Assembly: GCA_029959085.1 (NCBI GenBank)
Contig: JARWIR010000024.1
Location: 19,022,296 to 19,086,295 of the forward strand
Direction of reading: 5' to 3'
Length of the DNA stretch: 64,000 bases
Source: Nemophila menziesii
Taxonomy: Eukaryota > Streptophyta > Magnoliopsida > Boraginales > Hydrophyllaceae
Shown: positions 11,174 through 21,871 of the stretch, one piece after another
Numbering within the stretch: the first letter of the stretch is position 1
How the letters are laid out: each line of letters starts with the position of its first letter
The notes under the pieces: generated by a model
What the model saw: the letters and a program-made list of their open reading frames with translations, nothing else
The model's database searches: none
Told to the model about the DNA's origin: nothing
Program-made: the position numbers and the translations under genes

Positions 11174-11193
11174 GAGTCGTGTCCCCACGACTC
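11174..11193 (-). promoter_or_regulatory. Internal hairpin-polypurine module of element F (split by element A)
   Basis: A perfect 8-bp stem GAGTCGTG/CACGACTC with a 4-base loop. Its polypurine partner (complement of GAGTTTGGGG, 11158-11167) lies directly beside it. Element A inserted at this polypurine block: its CCACC target duplication is part of it. Confidence 0.6.
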
Positions 11194-11202
11194 AAAAAAG
11201 AC

Positions 11203-11540
11203 TCAAGAAAGCAAATAATTAATAAGAATGAGAAAGGATAGGAAAACGTATGTAAACCAGCACGAAGCTGGTTTCCATGGTTGCGTGTAGGTTGAGCTCC
11301 TCTTGTTGCGTAGGTGGCATGTTGAACATTTCTCACTCCATGTAATATGTTTTTGCATAATCTCCCACTCTTTTGTGACTTTTCCTATGGTTGTCAACAC
11401 CTCTTCATGTTTATCCTCCAAATTTTCATTCTTTCAACTACATCTTTCAACACCAAAAGTAATAAGAGATTCTTCGACTTCTTCTTCCTCTTCATGGTAT
11501 TCTTGTCTTCCTAATCTTCGTCATCTCAATGAACCCCAAA
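11203..11540 (-). pseudogene. Short acidic 3' ORF remnant of element F
   Basis: On the minus strand a frame runs from a Glu-rich stretch (EYHEEEEEVEE) through 'EDKHEEVLTTIGKVTKEWEIMQKH' -like helical sequence to a stop at about 11203, with one internal stop near 11434. It occupies the place of the 3' ORF of elements A and B but is not obviously related in sequence. No domain is recognised. Confidence 0.4.
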
Positions 11541-11914
11541 CTCAAAACTTCAAATAATCAAAAACTAGATAAGAGTTTTAAATTTTGATGTTTTGAGGAT
11601 TCGTAATGAAGAATTTTGGTCTTATGTGAGATGGGTAATGATTATGTAGTGGACTAGAGAAGATTTAATGAATGGGATTGAAGCTTTGATGAAGAGGCTT
11701 AAGGTTGAAGGAGAAAATTTCTTGATGTCCTTGAATGATTGTGGTGTTGGATGTGTGTTTGGAATGGAATAGGAGGAAGGATTTGATGTTCTTGGGTGTT
11801 TTAATGGTGTTTGTGCAGGTATATGAAGGGTTAGGGTCTGAAAAATTCGTATTGGAGACGCTAGGGTTTCTTCTTGATGAAGTAAGAAGTGGAATTGGAA
11901 TAAGACTCTTCACA

Positions 11915-12262
11915 ACCGTCATCGGGCCGGCATATACCGGCGGATTCGCCGGCATACCGGTGCTGAAGCTTTTCGTTTTGTTCTTCTCGGCAATAAACCC
12001 GAATCAGTACCCGAGGCCTCGTGTTCTTGGGCGCCGGCATACCGGTGGTGCTACCGTCATACGGATGCGCTGCTGTTCGAAAAATCTTGCTTCGTCAAAA
12101 TACCCGTTGTGTGCAACCCGAGGGCTTGTGTTTCCTTCTGGCTGGCATACCGGTGCCCTGGGCGGCAATACCGGTGCGCTCGGTTTTTCTTGGGCATGCT
12201 CTCAGTAATAAACCCGAGTCCACCAACCCGAGGGCTCGTGTCTCCCCACCGGCATGCCGGTT
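11915..12262 (-). repeat. GC-rich palindrome cluster (element F)
   Basis: Repeated CCGGCATACCGG, CCGGCATATACCGG and CCGGCATGCCGG-type palindromes occur (about 11928, 11950, 12033, 12143, 12166, 12250), interspersed with 'taaacccgaatc' and 'acccgagg' blocks that recur in the same order. The location, between the main ORF and the 3' ORF, matches the clusters of A, B and D. The overlapping open frames on both strands in this block are a by-product of its GC content. Confidence 0.8.
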
Positions 12263-12467
12263 CAGTGGTACTGATTTTTTCTTTTTTCGTTCTTTTTCGT
12301 TCCTTAGCACCCCAAACTCAACTCCTGCACTATTCAACACACTACCTTTCTCATTTCTTAAAAAATAGACGCTAAGACTCGAAAATTACTTATAATATAC
12401 ACTAGGAATTGAAAAACAAATTAAAACATGGGTTGTCTCCCAAGAAGCACTTTTGTTTATTACGTCT

Positions 12468-13694
12468 TTAAGTTCGACGCGTTACCTTCCACGAAGATGG
12501 TATTGAGGCCCTTGCGGTTCTCCTCCGCTTTAACTCTCTTCTTCCTTTACATGTAAGCTTTAAAACCTTCCCCCTTAGAATTTTATTCAATCGATCTCTG
12601 AACGGGGGTGGGTAAGTACCTCGTTTCGCCTTCTTACTTTCATGACGAAACTCATTCTCCACCACATTAGAGTAGATAACCGTCCTCAACGGTGTAAGCT
12701 AATTTTTATTATTTGTTTCAATCTTGTGTTCATCTTTAATATATGGTGGATAGGTTCTCCTCCTTGCCGCTTTACTCTCGCGGTGTGGCACCTTGTTTGC
12801 ATGGCACATGTTTAACCTTTGTATTGGTGGTGGAGGTGATTCGAATTTTTCAGCTCTAATCTCATTCATTATTCGGGGTAGAGATGGTAATTGGTGAACT
12901 TTTTGTGGTGGAGATTCAAATTTTGTTTTAGCGTGAACCTTGAATTCTTCAATTGATTCTCCAACCACTTCAGATTCGTCTTAGCTGTCAACCCAATCTT
13001 CCACTATTACCTCATCATATTTTTGTTGTGGAGTCTCTATAACCTCGATCACCACCTCTTCCTTTTTGCGTTCTATATCTTGATCATGTGCACGCACCAT
13101 AGGAATAGCAATCTCAGTTTCAATTTCTAGGATTTTCGTTGCTACTCCTTCTACCACCATGCTAAGAAGATTATCAACCACATGGTGGTCTTCATTTATA
13201 ACTGGCATGGTGGTCATATCACTATCACTAAAATCTTCTTTCAACACCTCCACCTCAACTACTTCTTCCGGTTGATCTCTTCCATCCCTCGGGGGAGTGG
13301 AATCTTCCTGAGACTTACTACTACCCTTGGTAGAACTAGGAGAATTATAATAGGAAGCAAGTTCATCTATTATCTGTTTTATTCTTTCAAGTCTGGAATC
13401 GCTTTCCTCTTCTAAGCACTTGAGTTCAGAAAGTGCTTCATTTACGGTTTCTTGCTTATAGTGATGAGGTGGATAGTGTTGAATGTTTTCAACCCATTGG
13501 TTGTTCCATCATTGCTATTGTTGATAGTGATAAGGCGATTGTTGTTGATTATTCCCGACCCACTGATTGTTCCATTCTTGCTCTTGTGGGTATTGACAAG
13601 GTTGTTGGTAGAAGTTACTACCCCATTGTTGTTGTCCCGAAGAGTCTTCCCAATAGTCATATGGATCGGGATCTGGGTAATGCCGTCTATACAT
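12468..13694 (-). pseudogene. Unfamiliar ORF of non-autonomous element F
   Basis: Taking the ATG at 13694 (about 130 bases inside the primer site), the frame encodes roughly 410 residues with only three stop codons (near 13514, 12980 and 12697). The N-terminal quarter is rich in Gln, Asn, Tyr and Trp (motifs such as QQQWGSNFYQQ and EWNNQW). The middle is strongly acidic with Val/Ile/Glu-rich stretches. The C-terminus is basic (GRRELKRRR). No capsid domain, zinc knuckle, protease or polymerase motif is visible. It sits where gag-pol should be. It could be a highly diverged Gag C-terminal linker that expanded, or a captured host sequence; I cannot decide. The GTAATG just before the start and an AG-rich leader could reflect splicing. 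Confidence 0.5.
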
Positions 13695-13827
13695 CTTTAA
13701 TAAAATCTCTTGATCATTACCTGAATATAAGAACCTGTAAAAAAAAAACAAAGACAAGCGTAAAACTGAAAAAAAACTAAACAATTAAAACTACTTAAAG
13801 ATTGAACACCGGGGTCACATGCTGCAA

Positions 13828-13845
13828 TCCCCGGCAGCGGCGCCA
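13828..13845 (-). other. Primer binding site, tRNA-Asp (element F)
   Basis: The plus strand TCCCCGGCAGCGGCGCCA matches the plant tRNA-Asp 3' end (TCCCCGGCAACGGCGCCA) at 17 of 18 bases. It lies six bases from the LTR edge at 13852. A tRNA-Asp primer site is the hallmark of Athila-type elements. Confidence 0.85.
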
Positions 13846-13851
13846 AAAACT

Positions 13852-15496
13852 TGGTGGGTCCTGGTGTGTTATAAAAAAACACTTAAATAAAAGGAACCAT
13901 AATACCACAAGTGTACGGTTGTCCAAGTAATACTCCGATAAATCGGGTTTCGTTCTCAGGGATTGGACTGGTATAACCCAAGTGTTCAATGAATAAGTAG
14001 TAGTAATTGCAAGTACAGAAAATAACAGATAAAAGATATTTGTTTGGTTTTGAGTTATTAAACTACTAGACGCAAATAAACAAATTACTGAAAATAAATA
14101 CTTAGGGACTAAGACGCAGATATGAGCTATACTTGAGTCTCGCTAGGGAATCACCTAAACTTATGTAATTAATGCTTTCGTTAAGGGAAGAATTGATACT
14201 TTTATATTAGTCAGAACTCTATAATCTCCTAGCCCCCGTCAGGGCGATCACTTCCCCACCAAAGTGAATAGCTTAATTACTATGACCTATCTCCGATTAG
14301 TTAATTCATTGATAGTGAAATTATTATAAAATAATAAACAATATGAAATACCCAATTCAAATTAAATTAGAAACTAATCCCAAACTGAAATACATGAATT
14401 AAATAAATTAGGGTTCATCCCATTACGCGATTCTCAAGTAATTAAGGTTTAGCTCATAACTGAAATAAAAACAATAAAGAAATTAATAATATACATGTTC
14501 CTAATAACAGAAATAAAATAAGAACCTAGATAGAGGAATTGGTTTGAGCTGTTGTTGGAGGAAAAAGATTCTCCAGCTTCTGCTCTTACTTCCGCCTCTT
14601 GACGCTCTCTCTAAGGATGATTTAATATGAAGGTTTCATGAGAGGTGGTTCTGACTCTCTCTCTCTAAAGATGTTTATAATATGAAGAATAATTGAGAGG
14701 TGCTGAATAATGAGGTCTAAGAGGTGTATTTATAGGTGCTAGGAAGCCCTAATTCGTTTTACTTGGAGTAGAAGACAAGTAAAGGACTCTTTAATTCGCA
14801 GCCCTAAAATCTAGGAAAGGTAAGATTTTGCTGCTGATTTGTTTTGGTCATATCTCCTTCAATACATACCCGTTTGACGCGTTGTTTATATCGAAATCAC
14901 TTGTCTCGGAAAGCTCTATCCATTGGTCCAAACCATTCTCCCAAATTCCTAGCCAATATTGAGTTATAAGCTCGTCTTTTAACGTGGCTGGAATTTCAGA
15001 TTTATTTGGTAACTTTATCTTTTCCTTCTTTGCATATTTCCTTCCTTAATATTCCAATTTCCATGTATATCTTCTTTCCTTTACTTGGTCTCTAATTCGT
15101 TACCATATAACTTTAAAACTTCACAATAAATAAATAATTAAACCTCATATGCTTTAAAAATTAATAAATCATTAAATGAAGACTAGAATTAAGAAAGTGC
15201 ACTCTAAAATTAGACACTCGAATAAAATACTTCCTAACACGCTAAAAATAATCTAAGACTTTAATTCTCACTTCTCCTCCTTGCATTGGGTTTCCATGAA
15301 ATTCAAGAACCTACTAACTTTGCACTAAAAATAACCAAATTAACGCACAAAAGCTCTAAAAATGAAAATAGTCTAATTCCAAGGGGATAAAGTGTAATAT
15401 GACGAAATAAGCATAAAAGTCTATCAAATAAGTCAATTATGCATCTAAAAGGATGTCTCCTAAGGGCTAATATTTATAACAAATTGGGAGACATCA
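13852..15496 (-). repeat. 5' LTR of element F
   Basis: It starts TGGTGGGTCC and ends GGGAGACATCA, followed by target duplication TATAG (15497-15501). It pairs with 818-2475. A (CT)-rich block 'actctctctctctaaag' and the reversed TATA region near 14726 are conserved in both copies. Confidence 0.9.
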
Positions 15497-16245
15497 TATA
15501 GACACCACCACCACCACGTCCTCTATAATTTGAATTTGAGGATGGTGATGAAGATGAAGAATATAAAGCAGTATGAACAGGTCCTAATGAATCAACAGTA
15601 TCATTCATAGACATATGCAATTCCTCACTTACTAATAGATTTCCGAGTGAGTGAAAGCTGAGTGTGGAGGTATGCGCATTAGAGATGCGTATACTTTATT
15701 TAAACTGGTTGTACTCTTGAGGAAGTCCCTTCAAAATGTACATGATAATGTCCTCTAATGGAAGAGCAGAAGAAGCCGTTTCAAGACCATCACAAATATC
15801 TTGGATTTCTGCTAAATACTCTTTCATTCGTCGATCACCCTTTTTCACGTTACATTACTTTTCAACTGATGTATGTGAGTTCGACATTGAGAGATGAAAA
15901 TTTCATCAAGCTTGAGCCAGACATCAACAGCGTGAGGAAGCTTAACCACTTGTGATAAGACTGAAGGATCATGGCGGAATGGAGCGACACCTTAAGCTGC
16001 TGATCTTCAATGGTCCATGTCGAGTAAGATGGATCATCACGAGCAGTTGGAGTTGTTACGCCAGTGACATGGTGTAAATAACCATGAGCTTCAAGCACAA
16101 CTTCAAGTTGAGCTCGCCACAACACATAATTGGACGAATCAAGTTTGATTTGCACGAGTCCACTCCAATTTTGACGGAGCAAGAGTATACGAGCAGGTAT
16201 AGAAGAACTATTTGATATGTGTGGAAGAATAGAAGAAGAGGCCAT
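15497..16245 (-). pseudogene. Ty1/copia gag, N-terminal and middle part
   Basis: Starting at the ATG at 16245 (MASSSILPH), the minus strand encodes a plant copia Gag: 'KLDSSNYVLWRAQLEVVLEAHGY' -like sequence (the gag_pre/UBN2-type motif L-x-x-x-N-Y-x-x-W), then 'QLKVSLHSAM' and 'KLDEIF' regions. A Ser-rich, Arg/Gly-rich linker follows, where element F is inserted. It has a frameshift and stops between about 15600 and 15860. The gene continues at 726-817. No copia protease, integrase or reverse transcriptase is in the window. Confidence 0.85.
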
Positions 16246-16348
16246 TTGTACCGAAATCGGAAGTAAAGTATGGATCAAAATATGTGGAGATAAGAAAGCC
16301 TCAAAACACCATTAATGGTGAAAGAAATAAAATCTTAACTCCATGACA

Positions 16349-16358
16349 TCTGATACCA
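16349..16358 (-). other. Primer binding site, initiator tRNA-Met (copia remnant)
   Basis: The complement reads TGGTATCAGA, the usual primer site of plant Ty1/copia elements, about 100 bases upstream of the gag ATG and next to the LTR remnant. Confidence 0.75.
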
Positions 16359-16571
16359 TATAGAGAAAGAGAGAAAGAGAATATATTCGTATTTTATTGA
16401 TATGTAAAACTGTTACATTGCTTTGCTATTTATAGACTAAGTGGTCATTCCTATCCTATTGATATGGAATGCCTTACACACATTGTAACAGAATTATTCC
16501 CTTCATTTGTCTCTTGTGTGAGTCATTTGTATGAGTCACTACTCTAGAAGATTCTCTTTTCCTTTCATGTT
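16359..16571 (-). repeat. Copia 5' LTR remnant
   Basis: About 213 bases lie between the primer site and the F-box pseudogene, with a GA-rich edge ('agagaaagagagaaagag') and a reversed TATA-like 'gctatttataga' near 16425. The terminal TG/CA dinucleotides are not clean, so the exact end is uncertain. Confidence 0.55.
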
Positions 16572-17333
16572 AATAACTGAGAGAGTTGATTGTTATTGGT
16601 AGTACCAGTGTGAAGTTGTGGAGTAATATCAACAACAAGGGAATGCTCAATCATCTTCATCTTTTATTTCTTTGGGGTATCAGAATAGATGATAACGCGT
16701 TTGAAGGTATAATTGCCAGATGTCCTTTGATTGCCTTTTTGTTTGTTCACCATTGTGTATTGTTAAAAAGAATTAAAATTAATAAGTTTTATAACCTTAA
16801 GGTAATCGTTATTACTGCTCTCCGGGACCAATCTATTGAAATTGAAGCACCCAATCTTCAATGTCTAGATTGTTATACAGGTTCCAATGCCTATCTTGAC
16901 TTGTGTAAAATCAAAAAACCTGAAATCTATGTATTTGGGTATCACATCTGGTTCACCAACATATTATGACAACTTGATGCATAACTTTTCTCAAGTTGAG
17001 TATCTAAAGTTGTATCGTTTGGGTAATATCAAAAGAATTAGTTTATCAAGTCATTGTCTTAAGCATGTAAGCCTGGAGTCATTAATGAACTTGAAGGAAA
17101 TAAGAAATTGATGCACCAAACATGGAGTTGTTGGAAATTCTCAAGCTTTGCGAGTTACTTGATCTACACCTTATCAATACTTCGCCTCAATTGGTGTCTT
17201 TAATATCCCTATCGACGAGATTATCTTGTAAGCAACCTTCCGAGTCATGTAAGATGAAGGGGCTTCTAGCAAATTTGATCTCATCTAAGATTTCAATTAA
17301 AATAGATTCCTTTCATGATCATGGGTGCAAGAT

Positions 17334-19986
17334 CAGTGGTGAATCCAAAAACATAAATGAGGGTAGGCTTGAATAATAAAAGGATTCAGAGACAGCTCCC
17401 CGATTTTTTTTTTGGTTTTTTAATAAAAAGAATATGACAAATGAATCTATAGATTAAATAATATCATATAAAGATAAAATAAAATTACAATTGTATTCTA
17501 CGAGTTTTCATTTAATGAAAAATATTCATGATAGTGGTATTTTCAATTTTCTTATAAATGACTCTTTTAATATGTAAATAAATTGGTATTCAAATATAAT
17601 AAATTCAACTACATTATTTTTTAATACAATATAAAAAATTATAATTTATTAAAAGATTATTCTATACTATTTTGTAATTTAATATTACTTTTATATTATA
17701 TATACAATTTTATTATAAAAAATCAAGAATTATATTATAAAAAAAATTAATAGAATAAAATGACAGCTAAAAATGTAAATCAAAAAAATTATATCATTAG
17801 TCATTACATCTACACGTCTAATTGTATATATCAGACTTTTGACTAAAAAAAACTATGCCAAAACAAAAAAAGAACTACAACATAGTCTATGAATTAACTT
17901 CGTCAATAGAAAACTTAATAACATTACAGACCTTATAGCAAAGAGTGTAAGGCGTAATATCGACATCTCTGCTTAGAAAAATGGCTAAGCGATTTTTATA
18001 TTTTCCTTAAATCTTTGTATAAATGATCTTGATTTGCTTTCCATTGACAGAAAAAAATCAACTAAAACCAGGAAAAACAAATGAAAAAATTTAATTTAGT
18101 ACTTATGTATTAATATCTTTCAATTATTATAGGTTTTTTAATAGGGGAAATGCCTAATTAATTACACAGAGAGTGTAAAATTTTTCAATTAATTACAACT
18201 TCAACTTTATTCCTACTTAAGTATAAAAAAATGGAAGATTACAAAAATACCCATAGGAAATTAATTAATTACTTTAATGATAATAATATTTACTTATTTG
18301 TTTTAATTTTTATTTTTTTAATTATTATTTTTTGATTTTTTTTCAGAAACTTTTTTTTGAATATTTTTTTTTCGATTCTTTTTTTCGATTTTTTTTTGTG
18401 TTCCAGGAATGCACAAACATGAGACTTGTGTGTTCCAGGAACACACACATTTGAGATTTGTGTATTTTACACAGAATTAGAGCAACTAAAATCAAGTTTT
18501 TTGTATTCAAATTATACACAAATTTGAATTTTATGTGTTTCATGAATACACAAATCTAAAATTTGTGTGTTCCAGTAACACCCAATTTTGCGATTTGTGT
18601 GTTCAGGAAAACACAAATTGGAACAACCAAAATCAATTTTTTTTTTAATTCCAATAATACACAAATTTGAGTTTTATGTGTTTCATGAATACACAAATAT
18701 GAGATTTGTGTGTTCCAGTAACACACAATTTTGCGATTTGTGTGTTCAGGAATACACAAAATTGAAACAAACAAAATCAAGTTTTGTGTATTACATGAAT
18801 ACACAAATTTGATTTATATGTGTTCCATGAATACACAAATCTGAGATTTGTGTGTTCCATGAATACACAAATCAGAGATTTGTGTGTTTCAGGAATGGAC
18901 AAACCTGAGACTTGTGTGTTCCAGGAATGCACAAATCAGAGACTTGTGTGTTCCAGGAATACACAGAATTGGAACAAGCAAAATTAAGTTTTATGTATTA
19001 TAGGAATACACAAATTCGATTTTTATGTGTTTTATTAATACACAAATTTGAGATTTGTGCGTTTTAAGAATACACAATTTTGAGATTTGTATGTTCCAGG
19101 AATACACAGAATTTGAATAAACAAAATCAAGTTTTGTGTGACTTGGAACACACAAAACCCTAAAACACAAACACACAAAAATAACAAAAAAATGTTGGAC
19201 AAAAAGATAATATATCAAGATAGTTAAAAACGAATAAAAATAGGGTATATGCGATTAATAAATTGAAAAAATAATTTTGTCAAAGAAGAGAATCTTTTAG
19301 ATCGATTTTATGACTTTGTTTGTTACAGCAACACATAAATCTATATTTGTGTGTTACAGCAACACATAACTCGAAATTTCGATTTTAAAAATAAATCGGG
19401 GAAAAATGTAAAAAGAAAAATTGAAAAAAGAATTTGAAAAAAGAATTTGAAAAAAGAATTTGAAAAAAAAATAAAAAAAATATTATTGAAAAAGAATAAT
19501 AATAATAATAAAAAACAATAAAAAAATCACATAAAGGTAACATTGGAAGGTAAATATGACAATGTGTTTAATTGAAAAATAAATTGAAAATTTGTGAGTA
19601 AGTATGAAGTAATTTCCTCTTTTCTTTTGTTTGAAAAGGAAGAGTGAGAAATTGTAATTAATTGAGATTTTTTTTTTTTAAACCAAATTAAATTAATCAA
19701 TTATGGAATAATTTTAATTATATATATACTAATTAACACTTATTATATTTTTAAAAAATTATACAAAATAGTTGCTAATAAAATTTTAACAAAAAAATTA
19801 ACAAAAGTTTTAAAATAAATACCTGATGACTAATAATAAATTGTGAATTTTGATTTGTGTAAAAATTATAATAAAAATAAATTAAAATTTATAAATAAAT
19901 TATATAAGCTAAAAAATTAAAATAATAAAAAATTAAGAATTTAAGGGTGGCTTAAGCCCACCCCTTGTATGTATATATCTGCCACG
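17334..19986 (-). mobile_element. Putative hAT-like non-autonomous element (2.65 kb), with internal repeats
   Basis: The ends (CAGTGGTGAATCC... and ...AAGCCCACCCCTTGTATG...CTGCCACGG) correspond, inverted, to the ends of the second insertion at 20126-20607. Shared marks are 'aaacataaatgag', 'ggcttgaata' and 'aagcccacc'. The flanking gene sequence picks up exactly on both sides; the target duplication is too degraded to read. There is no transposase. The interior is AT-rich and contains a second repeat-rich block (18140-19625) that may be a separate insertion. Confidence 0.5.
18140..19625. repeat. Palindromic ACACAAA/TTTGTGT minisatellite block, possibly within a TIR element
   Basis: From about 18395 to 19375 the sequence alternates 'gaatacacaaat' with 'tgagatttgtgtgttccag' over and over, with spacings near 35-70 bp and inserted 'caaccaaaatcaagttttgtg' segments. 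Each pair forms a short inverted repeat. The outer flanks (18140-18250 and 19560-19625) look like loose inverted repeats of each other ('ggggaaatgcctaattaattac' against the complement of 'gtaagtatgaagtaatttcctc'). A small Mutator-type or other TIR element carrying the minisatellite would explain this, but no target duplication was found. Low-complexity open frames here are not genes. Confidence 0.5.
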
Positions 19987-20125
19987 GGTGCCGATGATAT
20001 AAGATTAATTTCGACTTGTCCTCCCATACAAGTTAAGAATTTAGAGTTAGACTTTTATTTACAAAATTATATTCCTCTTTGATTTATTATTCATGATTTG
20101 TCATCCTAAGGCCATTATAGGTAAC

Positions 20126-20607
20126 CAGAGGCGGATCTATGCAAAGGGTGGGCTCAAGCCCATCCTCAAATCTTAAAAAAAAATGGTTTAATTTATTATT
20201 AAATTTTTAATCTATTAACTTAAACTTTTAACTTTATAATTATATTTTACTTATATTATAATTTTTATAATATTAATAATTTATCATCAAGTATTTTTGT
20301 AATTTTTTAATTATTTAAATATCATAATAAGTATTAACAAAATTTATTTATTTATACAATTAAAATTATTCTTTAATTGATTGAACCGAATCTATTTTAT
20401 TTTTAAAAAAATAGAATAAAGAAACGAATTGACTGATATTGTCGATGAATGTAACTTTTTTTATTTTTATATAATTATATTAAATCACTAATTCATTTGA
20501 TTCATATAACTTTTATTAACACCAACAAAAAAAAATTTGGGGGCGTTGCCCCCAAACCCCCTTACTATTCAAGCCCACTCTCATTTATGTTTCCTGATTC
20601 GTCACTG
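20126..20607 (+). mobile_element. Putative hAT-like non-autonomous element (0.48 kb)
   Basis: It begins CAGAGGCGGATC and ends with the complement of CAGTGACGAATC, giving 9 of 12 matching terminal bases. It contains a GC-rich inverted repeat 'gggggcgttgccccc' near 20540. It interrupts the F-box pseudogene between 'ccattatag' and 'tatcataactt'. A 'taac' occurs on both sides, but a full 8-bp duplication is not preserved. CAG-type ends suggest hAT; that assignment is inference. Confidence 0.55.
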
Positions 20608-21545
20608 TAACACAGTATCATAACTTAACAAAGTTTCTTCTTGAGCATCTAATAGTTGGTCGTAAAGGATTAAAGCAAGTGAGGATTGAAATATATGAGG
20701 TCAAAGATAAGTGGAAGCAAAATGACTCCAAGAGTTTGTTAGAGGCACCACAACATTGGAAGGTAGCTTTCTTTCGGTTAGAATGGGAAAAACTAAGTGG
20801 TGAAAGGAGAGTGTCACAAGTACAACCCCAAGCAATTGTGAACAAGCCTAAATCTAAACTAGGCGGAGCTTTAAAAAAGATTGTTAGCCCATTCAAATGT
20901 TTCTGTAAACGGAAAGTATATATTATAAGTCATATCTTCTGCTCCTATAGTCAATATGGGAGACAAACAAATTTTATTTATATTTTTATTTTTATTTTGT
21001 ACTATGATTCACTCTCGATCAAGCTATCTTGACAGGTTATTTTATAGTCGGATAATGTAAAATTCAGCTTTTTTGCTTTCTGTGGCCTATCAAAATTGTG
21101 GTAATTAGATTTGTTCTATATTTTGTATATCAAAATCATTATTAGAATAACATACTTTATTGTAAGATATTATCCTACATTATGAGCAACGCCAAATTCG
21201 ATAAACATCTGTTAGTAAATGGGTATAAAGTCAAAATACCCCTTTGAGGATATATGAAAATAGGAAGAGATTTAATTTTGTCCTGTCTCGTGAGGATTAT
21301 GTAGATGCAGAATTTGCGAGTTCAACTCAAGATTTTGCTAAGTAGGTGGCAACTCACGAGTTTTACCATGCACAAAATTTTCTAATAATAGCCGAGAATA
21401 TCACTTAGGATTAAGAAAATCAAATAAGTATCACTCACAAAATTCAAAAATACTAAACTCAATAAATAAACTTTGTAGTAGAAAGAGGTTAGAGTGTCGT
21501 CTTCTAAACCATCCGATATTTAACGCCCTTTTTCGCTTCTTCGCC

Positions 21546-21857
21546 ATGGATTATGCTACTACCTTCTCTAGATCTAGTCTTAAGCATTCTCAGGGCTCTT
21601 CAACCGATGATCTTGGCCGCGGTGATGTCCATTTTTGCCGCCTTGTAACCACCACTAAGATACTCCTGAAAACTTTGAACATCACGTCACAGAAAAACCT
21701 GGATAAGCGGTCATCTTTGAGTATGAACAACCTCACGCTACATCATGAATCACCAGAAAAGGTCTTCTTGGTTCCGCTTTTGGGTGAGTTAACAAAGCAA
21801 TTCGAAGGTGAGCTCTTGGCCACCATTGTTGAAGCTCATTACTATCCCGGAACATGA
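21546..21857 (+). pseudogene. Downstream gene of unknown function, copy 1 (fragment)
   Basis: The frame opens at ATG 21546 (MDYATTFSR) and runs 103 residues. It matches the gene at 61068 through 'HHESPEK', then diverges. The sequence upstream (20931-21545) also matches the flank of the intact F-box gene, so the pair F-box plus this gene was duplicated together. The real exon structure of the second copy shows that most of the gene is missing here; element E follows within 20 bases. I recognise no domain. Confidence 0.6.
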
Positions 21858-21871
21858 GGCAGTCCTCCTGG

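Larger units (their letters stand above)
818..15496 (-). mobile_element. Athila-like Ty3/gypsy element F (non-autonomous, split by element A)
   Basis: This is a complete LTR element in minus orientation. The 3' LTR is 818-2475 and the 5' LTR 13852-15496. A tRNA-Asp primer site lies just inside the 5' LTR and a polypurine tract just inside the 3' LTR. Perfect 5-bp target duplications TATAG flank it at 813-817 and 15497-15501. It landed in a copia gag gene. Element A (3864-11154) later inserted into its 3' noncoding region. The internal part lacks protease, reverse transcriptase, RNase H and integrase; it carries an unfamiliar ORF (12468-13694) and a short acidic 3' ORF remnant. Superfamily assignment rests on the primer site, the LTR termini shared with the other elements and the conserved 3' region. 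Confidence 0.88.
16572..20930 (+). pseudogene. F-box/LRR gene copy 1, truncated and interrupted pseudogene
   Basis: Three blocks (16572-17333, 19988-20125, 20608-20930) are nearly identical to the intact gene at 58719-60314, starting from the equivalent of 59125. The 5' third with the F-box is missing, being cut off by the copia LTR. Three single-base insertions in homopolymer runs break the frame (near 16915, 17105 and 20078), and two hAT-like elements sit inside. The last codons also differ. Similarity continues past the stop codon into the 3' flank and the next gene, so this is half of a tandem duplication rather than a processed copy. It cannot make an F-box protein. Confidence 0.92.

Noticed and set aside
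18395..19375. CRISPR-like repeat-spacer array
   Set aside because: The repeats are inverted and irregularly spaced, and the spacers are themselves repeats. The genome is eukaryotic.
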